From NCBI GenBank assembly GCA_963965975.1, contig OZ014415.1:1493001-1557000 (forward strand): 64,000 nt of DNA, read 5' to 3'. A program made the translations under genes and the position numbers. Positions within the stretch are counted from its first letter, which is position 1. Each line of letters begins with the position of its first letter. Origin of the DNA: Xestospongia bergquistia (lineage: Eukaryota > Porifera > Demospongiae > Haplosclerida > Petrosiidae). This document shows, one piece after another, positions 53,767-64,000 of this stretch. Under the pieces are notes generated by a model that was not told the origin of the DNA, did not search any database, and was given only the letters and a program-made list of their open reading frames with translations.

Positions 53767-54134
53767 ATGGCAAGTAAACTTGTTTTACTTATGACTGTGG
53801 TCATTTTAGTGATTCTACTCGTCAATAATTCAGATTCTAAACAGATGCAAAGAAAAGAGGTCAACAAAAAGACTAAGAACACAGAACATACTAAACGAGA
53901 AATAAGGAAGCCTATGGCTAATGACTATCACTCTCATCAGAACAAGGTAATGTTTTTGGTTGTTTAGTATTTTAAGGCCTTTTTTAGGTTTACGGAAAGA
54001 ATTTTGTAAAAGATAAATTTGAAAACAATGACAGACAACCAATAAAAGACAACAAACATGATGGAGGTAAGAAAAAAAACAAGTCAAAGAAGAAAGAAAA
54101 GAAAAACTGTTGTTCTTGTTGTTGTGATTGTTGA
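53767..54134 (+). CDS. SEP-7: secreted Lys-rich protein with Cys-rich end (108 aa)
   Basis: Exon 1 53767-53946 (MASKLVLLMTVVILVILLVN signal peptide; KEVNKKTKN linker; HSHQNK), intron of only 41 bp, exon 2 53988-54134 (48 aa). Exon 2: VYGKNFVKDKFENN, DRQPIKD (as in SEP-2), a Lys-rich run and the end CCSCCCDC. Six of the last eight residues are Cys, which suggests disulfide or metal binding. Signal peptide and promoter resemble SEP-3, exon 2 resembles SEP-2: a mixed origin. Confidence 0.7.
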
Positions 54135-54301
54135 TGGAAGTCGTTACTACATTTACTTTGATTTCTTAAAATAAAATTTGCAATGAGTAAATTGCTTTGT
54201 GATTAACAATATATTGTTTGCTTTCTCATTTTCTTTAAATATTAGCCAGAACTAATTAAGATGTATAACAATTTGAGCCAATAAATAATCAAATACCTGG
54301 A

Positions 54302-55510
<1,209 letters not shown>

Positions 55511-55878
55511 GTAGACCAATATTATATTGATGAGAGAGAGAGAATATTTTAGACAATATCTTGTACTAATATGCAATAATTATAGTACAGTTAGTATAAT
55601 AACATACTTTATACTCAAACATATAATGTGATACCAAGTCATTAGTTATAGTTTATCCTACCGGAAGATGGTACATCGGTTCAGCAATGTATCAGTATTA
55701 ATGACGTAATTTATACTCAAGGATATCATGTCATGCCAAGTCATCAGTTATAGTTAGCCAATCAAAAGACGGCACGTAAATATGTCAGTATCACTTGTGA
55801 GAATATAAAAAAAAACTCCTACTAGTTTAGGTATAGACATCGTAATAGTTTAGATATAGACAAAGTAACGACAATTTT

Positions 55879-56413
55879 GTTAAGTAAATTGGTTTGGATT
55901 ACACTTTTGATCTGTTATGAGATTCAGCAAAGGAGTGAAATCATGAAGGTAATCATAAAGAAGAAATATGTTCTACAAGAGATGAACATCTTTCCGCATC
56001 AACCTCAATACACAACAATTTATGATACAGTAATCAGTTATTAATAATGAATTAGTAATTTTTGTTATTGAATGTTTTATTGTTTCTTAGAACATTGGAG
56101 AAAAAAGGCACGTCGCACTTGGTGATTTAATGGAACAAAATCTAATGTTAACAAAAGAAATAATGTATTACTCGATTGTACTTTTGTTGGTCGGATTTCT
56201 TAATTTGAAAGATATGATATATATAACTTTGTCAATTCTTCTGATATTACTACATTCTGCTGCACAACATTCTCAATAGACACACAGGAAAGGCTCAAAA
56301 TTATTAAAAAGAATCATGATGTATTATTGGCTTATACTTATGATACAATTTCTTCATCTTAATTTGGGGACTATCATTATTTTAATTTTATCAACTCTCC
56401 TAATACGTATTTA
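55879..56413 (+). pseudogene. SEP-10: SEP-4-like remnant without start codon, plus extra tail fragment
   Basis: Exon 1 remnant reads LLSKLVWITLLICYEIQQ with TTG where ATG is expected and part of the signal peptide deleted. The linker (KKKYVLQEMNIFPHQPQY) and donor remain. Exon 2 56091-56279 is open (NIGEKRHVALGDLMEQN ... AAQHSQ). Directly after it, 56281-56413 repeats the tail of a SEP-4 exon 2 (RKGSKLLKRIMMYYWLILMI ... stop), fused by a deletion or unequal exchange. Confidence 0.65.
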
Positions 56414-56866
56414 ATAATTTCTATTAATTAAAAACTTTTTTGCTCACTTGTCCATTCCCTTTTTTCAAAAACTGATTTAATTGACTGTCATCAATTCAAC
56501 ATTGATTATTATACTTGTTAAGAATAATTATTGAGATAAAGAACCAGGTCAACAAACAGAATATTTGAACACACCCTAGTTCATTAGAGTTGTCATATAA
56601 TAAATTGCAATGTCAGCCCATTCTTGATATCATATATCCCACATTTGTGTTACTGGGAGTATAGCGAGTTACAATGCTTAATCAACTGACACAGGAGGTG
56701 TACATGCATTAGGGAGTAAAAACATTATTAACCTATTGCATCATATATATGCATCATTACATCAGAATTCATTGATCAGCAATATGTATGGAACGACTAC
56801 TTAGTTTGTCGAGTGTCCAATTCATAATTTCTAGTATAGACACTAGACAAAGTCATATCAACAAAT

Positions 56867-57487
56867 ATGACAAGTAATTTTTTGCTTGTGGTCTGTTTGA
56901 TGATTCTATTTCTCAATGATGCTAATTCTAAAGAAATAAAAAGAAAAGAAAAGGCTGAAAAGAAGAACCAAGTTGTCTGTCAAAAACAGAAGAGCATTTT
57001 TCCAGTACATGCTCATTATCATCAATGCAAGTCAAAAGTAATTACAGTAATATTAATAATATTAATAATTATTAATAGTTTGTTATTTGATTTAATTGTT
57101 TCTTAGGTTAGTGGAAAAGAAATTACAAAAAAACATCTTGAAAACAATAAGGTACAACAAGGGAGACACAATGGAGCAAACAGGAAGAAAACAAGTATGA
57201 TACAAAGCAGAAATCAAAACAATTATCTTTATTGGTTAATGACAACACTTGAATTGGTTTGTGCAACAATGTTAGAAACTCTACAAACTGGAACATTACA
57301 TTTTATTACTTCAACATCATTTGATTTTATGATACGAAAACATATGATGTTATTAGTACAACGAGATATTGTGAGATTTAATATAATGTTATTACTAAAT
57401 CAATTTAACAATGCTTTTTTTCAGTGTTTGTTTGTTTGTATACTGGTGTGTTTGTTTCTTTACCTTTTCATTTCTTTTTTGATTTAA
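56867..57487 (+). CDS. SEP-9: SEP-8 paralogue with extended tail (183 aa)
   Basis: Exon 1 56867-57037 (MTSNFLLVVCLMILFLND signal peptide; KRKEKAEKKNQ linker; VCQKQ, HQC), 69-bp intron, exon 2 57107-57487 (126 aa). Exon 2: VSGKEITKKHLENNK, QSRNQNNYLYWLMTT, amphipathic region (RKHMMLLVQRDIVRF), then, past the point where SEP-8 ends, a very hydrophobic extension from a (GTTT)n tract (CLFVCILVCLFLYLFISFLI). The 5' flank (about 56520-56866) matches the 447-bp repeats. Confidence 0.65.
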
Positions 57488-57811
57488 AAAACAAAACTAA
57501 TTACTTGAATTTGATAACATGAGTAACTTCATAATTTAGATTCAGACCACATAAAAATACAATCTTTGTTTAGGAGTTTGTATTAAAAAAATTAAAAGCA
57601 TTTGAAGGGATCCTCTCTGTAGACTTCTTAATTTGTGAACAATCATCTTATTAAAAATCAATTAATTTCAATTAATTGCGTAGCAACAATTGCTATTTAT
57701 CATTTGAAGGTTAAGAAAACCATAAATGATATAAATAAAAGGTTTTGGTCTACACTGTAAAAATTAATATGTCATTTTAATAATGGCTTTGTACTTTACG
57801 TGGGTGGATTA

Positions 57812-58360
57812 CTATGTAATATAGAATTTATGTGAATTACTCATTGTATATTTTGTTGGTATGTACTATTACAACATCAGGGTTTCATTTTAAAAAATGG
57901 ACAGGGGGGGCAAAATATTACTTTGAGAAAATTTAGGGGGGCGAAGGAACTGTGTGCGACAGGGTGCCCTCTAGGGGAGTCTGGAGGCATGTGCCCCAGA
58001 AAATTTTTGAATTTTAGACCCTCTGAGATTGCTTCTGGCACATTTTCAGACCATTTGTGGTTTTCAAATGACATGGAATAGAAAGAGTAGAAGAATAACT
58101 GTTTAGGTTAAAAACTGTACATACTCCTTGTGTTTAGCCTAAGGTTATCTTATGCTGTATATTCCTTGTGTCGAGTTTCAGTTCTGTATTCATTACATCC
58201 AATTACCCCTTGAAAAAAATGGCTAACCTAATGTCCAAGGGGGGGCAAGACTCTGGCAAGGGGGGGGGGCAAATGCCCCCTCCTGCCCTCCCCTAAATGA
58301 AACCCTGAACCTACCAACAAATTACATACTGAGCAATTCATATAAATTCTATATTATGAC
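57812..58360. mobile_element. Hairpin MITE-like element carrying a second element inside
   Basis: Outer arms: ATTACTATGTAATATAGAAT...TTGTTGGTATG on the left and CTACCAACAAATTACATACT...ATTCTATATTATG on the right. They are related to the hairpin at 40804-40907. The loop is occupied by a separate 430-bp element. Confidence 0.6.
57878..58307. mobile_element. 430-bp non-autonomous element with CAGGG termini
   Basis: Exact 13-bp inverted ends CAGGGTTTCATTT (57878) and AAATGAAACCCTG (58295-58307), with subterminal G-runs (GGGGGGGC... and GGGGGGGGGC). CAGGG ends are common in hAT-type elements, but I see no clear 8-bp target duplication (TACAACAT versus AACCTACC). No transposase frame. Confidence 0.65.
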
Positions 58361-59185
58361 AAACATGGCACTGGTAGCCACCAAACTATAGTGGAGGATA
58401 GCAATACTTCTGTACTTCTTAAGAATACAGCCAAAAGGAGCGTCAAATGAACAAGAAGCTTTAAAAGTCTGAAAAACCTTTGAAAAAAAGCACAGCTTTC
58501 AGTGAAGACTTGAGAATTCAATAAAAATCTCCTGCATACAGCTAGCTTATGACATTTTCCAACTTTTTAAAGTGAGAATTTTTGCAAAAATACTTCTTTG
58601 GAAAGTTATGACAGTTTTACTAATTTTTGGCAGTTATCTTTGTCGATACATTGAGCGCAAAGTAAAAATACTAGCACCATAGCTGTCATTGGAGAATCAC
58701 TAACTTTTATTAAGAAGTTGGAAAGTATTGGATCTTTGTGAATTAGATAATAATTCATATGTTAAGAGAGCTATATAGAGGGTCTATAATATTACTTTTC
58801 TACAACTGATAAATTTAGATCATTACATTGGAGTAGAAAAAATAGTGATACTCTTCAAGTGTTTCTAACTTTAAGAGTTTTATAAGACATATACTTTACA
58901 TTGAACTCACCTTACACTTTATCAACATCTTTTAACATCTCTCGTGGAAAAGAGGATATCCACATTACCAAACAAAGATTATTGATGATCTTCATAACAG
59001 AAGTTTCATTATAAAATTGTTTTGGGATACTTTCATGTCTTGTTCTTGAGCGGCTAAAGACAGGAATGTTTCCATAGGAACGTTTAGCCACTTGTTTGTT
59101 CACATTTACCACTCCTACCTTCTACTCCACCCCCTTGTCAGCATTCATCTCTAATTTCAGCCACACCTACTAAAAATAAAGCACA
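58361..59185. other. Intergenic DNA before hyi, with an ears2 exon-4 scrap
   Basis: No gene seen. 59104-59140 (TTACCACTCCTACC...CTCCACCCCCTTGTC) matches the low-complexity part of ears2 exon 4 in minus orientation, a last trace of the duplicated ears2 end next to hyi. Confidence 0.5.
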
Positions 59186-60470
59186 ATGCCTATGAGAGTA
59201 GCTGCTAATTTGGGATTTTTATTCCAAGAGAAACCACTTCTAGAGAGATTTGAGGCTGCTGCAGCTTGTGGTAATTTAAGTTGATAATAGAAACTTCTAT
59301 CTGTCCATTCATTCATCCAATGCAACCATCCATCCATTCATTCATAGGTTTCAAAGCAGTAGAATGTGTAGCTGATATATTTGAAGTAGATAAACAGACA
59401 TTAGTGGCAGTGAAAGAAAAGGCTGGTGTTGAGGTAGTGTTACTGAATTTACCAAAACGTAAGTATAGAAATCATAACCTGAAAACTCAAATATTTATAT
59501 CATCTATTAATAAAGGAATAACTTGTGTACCTGGAAAAGAAGAAGAATTTAGAAAAGATTTAGATATTGCCATTGATTATGCTACAGCATTGAAATGTCC
59601 CAAGTAGGAAAATTACTAACAGCATTGTGCAAAAATTGCTTTTTATTTAATATAGGATTCATTTGAGTGAAGGTGCATTGCCTACTCCTATGGACTGGTC
59701 CAATCCAGAATGGCAACAGGCAAAAATGACGTGTCTTTCTAATGTACAATATGCTGCTGAGAAATGTCAACCGGTAGGCCTATATTTATGTGTTGAGAGA
59801 AAGATAGGGAGGGAGCTAGGGAGGGAGGGTCAAGCATTGTCACTTCTCTCATATTAATTATAATAGTTGGGTATTATTGTCACTCTTGAAGCAGTCACTA
59901 CAAATCCTAACAATTTTCTTCAATATCAACAACAAGGTCAATATATATAATTATAATATTGTCATAAATTACAGTTATGTCATTCTATTATTATTAGTTG
60001 CTGATATTGTTAGGAAAGTTGGTAAAGATAATGTCAAAGTTCAATTTGTAAGTTATTACAACATTAAGAAAGATAGATGACTTCAATAATATTAAAAATC
60101 TCTAGGATTTTTTTCATGCTCAAAGAAAAGGTGGTAACATATGTGAATTCTTGACTCAAAATATAGATATCATTGGTAAGAAGAACTTTTACAAATTATT
60201 AGCATTAATTATAATCATTCAGGTCATATCCAAGTGTCGCAAGTTCCTGGTCGTCATGAGCCAGACTTACAGGGAGAATTAAACTGTCCCTTTATCTTTA
60301 AGACATTGGAGACATTAGGTTATGATGGATGGTTAGGTGCTGAGTATTATCCAAGAGGTCAGTGTATCCACTGTTTAGACAATGTACATGAATATTTTGT
60401 ATTTTATTAATTAATAGGAAAAGTAGAAGATGGTCTGGAATGGGCTAGAGACTTTATTAGGAATACATAG
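59186..60470 (+). CDS. HYI: Putative hydroxypyruvate isomerase (259 aa)
   Basis: Nine exons: 59186-59270, 59348-59458, 59516-59603, 59656-59773, 59867-59936, 59998-60047, 60106-60175, 60223-60357, 60418-60470; all phases agree. Member of the xylose-isomerase-like TIM-barrel family; HYI converts hydroxypyruvate to tartronate semialdehyde. Family pattern seen: [18 protein letters not shown] at the N-terminus, [29 protein letters not shown] (equivalent to LEPIN), [29 protein letters not shown] and [11 protein letters not shown]. The metal-binding acidic and His residues of the barrel appear to be present (E in LEAV, D/H in DFFH, Q/H near HIQV, E in GAEY). Slightly shorter than the ~277-residue vertebrate protein. 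Start at MPMRV; a second Met two codons later is equally possible. Confidence 0.93.
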
Positions 60471-61984
<1,514 letters not shown>

Positions 61985-64000
61985 TTATTGAAAAGAGAGT
62001 GAACATAGTTCTTGTTTTGTTATCTCATTCAATGCTTCACTATGAATATAATATTATAAATCTGTCTCTTAGTATTGGTAAACTCACTTAACACTTGTTT
62101 CTACATTACTATAATTTGGACTGGTTGTCATAGCAATATCTTCATTAGTTATCTCATACAATGCTTCACTATAAACATGATATTATAAATATGTCTCCTA
62201 GTATTGGTAACTCACTTAACACTTGTTTCTACATTACTATAATTTGGAATGGTTTTCATAGCAATATCTTCTTTAGTTATCTCATACAATGCTTCACTAT
62301 AAACATGATATTATAAATGTTTCTACTAGTATTGATAAACTCACTGAATACTAGTTTCTACAGCTCTATAATCTGGACTGGTTGTCACAACGATATCTCT
62401 ATGTGTTGTTTTCATACTACATAAAACAAATCATTATAATAATCAATAAAGTTACTTTATCTAATAACATATATACCTCAATAACTGTATCTTACTTATT
62501 ATATAGTCTTATTACAATCAGTAATAGTATTATAATAATAATACCAGCAATAACTAATAGTACTAGTAATAGTAATGATGCAATAACAGTTAGTCCACTA
62601 GTAGAAGATTGACACTCTGTATTAGTGGTGATCATAGGACAAGACCCTTCATAAGATGTTGTACTAATAACAGTAACTGTTACTGTACTTGGATGTACAG
62701 TGGTGTTAGCTATAGGATCAAGTGGTCAGGATGATCTGGAATAGATTATTATCTCACATAATGTCACATTAGCCATGTTACTGTGATCACTAGGTAGTAC
62801 TGCACTACTCTCATTGCCATATGATACTACAAAGAAAATATATGAATTACCCAAATTTAGTCCTGATGTTATATTCAACATTGTGTTAGTAGTATTTCCT
62901 GCACTCATAACAGAACTACCATAATTACTGAGTTGATAGAACACCTCATAACCTGCTACTCCTGACACAGATGACCAGGAGAGTTGTATATGAGTCAGAT
63001 CTGTGTTCAGTCTTATAGCAATCAGATCAGTAGGAGTACCAGCAACTGTAATAGAGACAAAATATGTATACTATTCTACTCATGTGATTTCTAACTGGTT
63101 ATAGGCTGTGATGTACTACTACTATTTGTAGCAGATGGACTACTATGTTTAGGACCATCTTCTTTCACTCTGGCATTGGAGACAGTGCACTGGTAAGTAC
63201 CACCTTGTCTCATCCTCACTGTCAATGTCACCTGTGTAATAGATCCTGTTCCATTCACTACCACACGAGACAGGTCACCACTAGCAATGATGAATGAATT
63301 ATTTCCATCTGTACAATTGACATCAGTGGGAGGTCCATCAGAGACATTGAATGCGAGAGTGAAAACTGGAGGGTTAGCATCTCTTGTGGAGATAAGAGAG
63401 AACTGCATGGAGGGGTCTGCATCAGGACCATCTATATAGGAGTGAGATATATCATCACTTTATTACTATATGAGCCCAGTCACTAACCATTGTCGTTGTA
63501 TGTGTCATTTGTATATATTCCTACCACTAGTGTTTGATTCACTCCATTCTCATCAGGAATGATACAAATGTACAAACCTTCATAACCTAATAGTCCAACC
63601 AGTGCAATTTGACCTGTAAACCTCTTAGAGAATAATGGAGTTGGTGCATCGTTGTTACTACTAACATTTCCAGCAAATAAAGGTACTTGAGTGCCATTAG
63701 GATAATACCACAATCCAATATCAGAACCATTATTAGCACTCTGACACCACAAGGCATTATTAGTACTATCGTTATGCTGATCAATATCATAAATCTGTCC
63801 ATCATGTATCATTGAGAAGTCTGGTATTGTCCTATTCTTGTAGGATAGATACAGTTGTACACCTGTTATTATGAAGTATATATTAATGATCATTCTAACA
63901 ACAACTACTTACCATTACTGGGTCTGTTGGTAGGTTCTTGTCCATCTCCTAGTTGTACTAGTAGTAACATACAACACAATATCTTCATTAATAACTCCAT
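61985..64000 (-). CDS. Ig/FN3 single-pass receptor with repeated tyrosine-motif tail (529 aa)
   Basis: Nine exons, phases consistent: 63913-64000, 63488-63862, 63096-63431, 62758-63045, 62496-62709, 62345-62416, 62216-62296, 62088-62168, 61985-62039. Signal peptide MELLMKILCCMLLLVQLGDG; Ig-like domain 1 (ALWCQSANNG ... YEGLYICIIPDENG); Ig-like domain 2 (VNCTDGNN ... GGTYQCTVSN); FN3 domain (about 267-362, LSWSSVSGVAGYEVFY); a Ser/Thr-rich stalk; transmembrane helix about 402-430. The tail is made of similar exons: exons 7 and 8 each code EALYEIT and PNYSNVETS, exon 6 SPDYRAVETS, exon 9 EALNEIT then stop. Many N-glycosylation sites outside. YSNV fits a Grb2-type SH2 ligand (YxN). Likely a cell-surface receptor; ligand unknown. 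The start codon is at the window edge, so 5' UTR and promoter are not visible. Confidence 0.8.

Noticed and set aside
58912-59112. Minus-strand 66-codon frame before hyi
   Set aside because: No recognisable motif, no splice-site support; overlaps an ears2 scrap.

Overview
The window looks like nuclear DNA of an early-branching animal, most likely a demosponge close to Amphimedon queenslandica. It is very AT-rich, has many GT..AG introns of only 40-100 bp, packs genes closely, and carries animal gene families (TRIM-NHL, GLIS, Ig/FN3 receptor, ALR, ZRANB2). The species is inferred from gene content and base composition and was not tested.

Left part (1-17.1 kb, minus strand): a tandem array of five two-exon TRIM-NHL genes, called A to E here. 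Exon 1 encodes a RING finger; exon 2 encodes B-box, coiled coil, filamin-like and NHL parts. A is cut by the window edge, B is a decayed pseudogene, and C, D and E are open. Broken copies of the last exons of the neighbouring wybutosine gene trmt12 lie between array members, so duplication carried parts of the flanking gene. The intact trmt12 (17.6-19.9 kb) is divergent from zranb2 (19.96-22.03 kb) across 86 bp.

Middle part (22-29.4 kb): zranb2 converges on a five-finger GLIS-type transcription factor (minus). Its 5' end is divergent from a three-exon ALR/GFER sulfhydryl oxidase (plus). From 29.4 to 34.2 kb I see only AT-rich and repeated non-coding DNA.

Right-middle part (34.3-57.5 kb): an expanded family of short, probably secreted proteins, all on the plus strand. 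I number them SEP-1 to SEP-10 as local labels. Most have a first exon with a similar signal peptide and a Lys/Arg-rich linker, a phase-0 intron of 41-78 bp, and a second exon that differs between subgroups: hydrophobic tails, Cys-rich tails, or an LRAT/NlpC-like domain. Some sit on the opposite strand inside an intron of ears2 (mitochondrial-type glutamyl-tRNA synthetase, 14 exons). The family spread in segmental duplications that carried pieces of ears2 and hyi as passengers, leaving pseudo-exons, orphan second exons and a 447-bp triple repeat. This gene family is the least explained system in the window.

Right end (59.2-64 kb): intact hyi (hydroxypyruvate isomerase, nine exons), a long (TA)n tract, and a nine-exon single-pass receptor (two Ig-like domains, FN3, transmembrane segment). 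The receptor's cytoplasmic tail is built from repeated small exons with tyrosine motifs.

Exon coordinates are hand-derived from GT..AG sites and checked for reading phase. No alignment or database search was run. Symbols are given only where the family is recognised.
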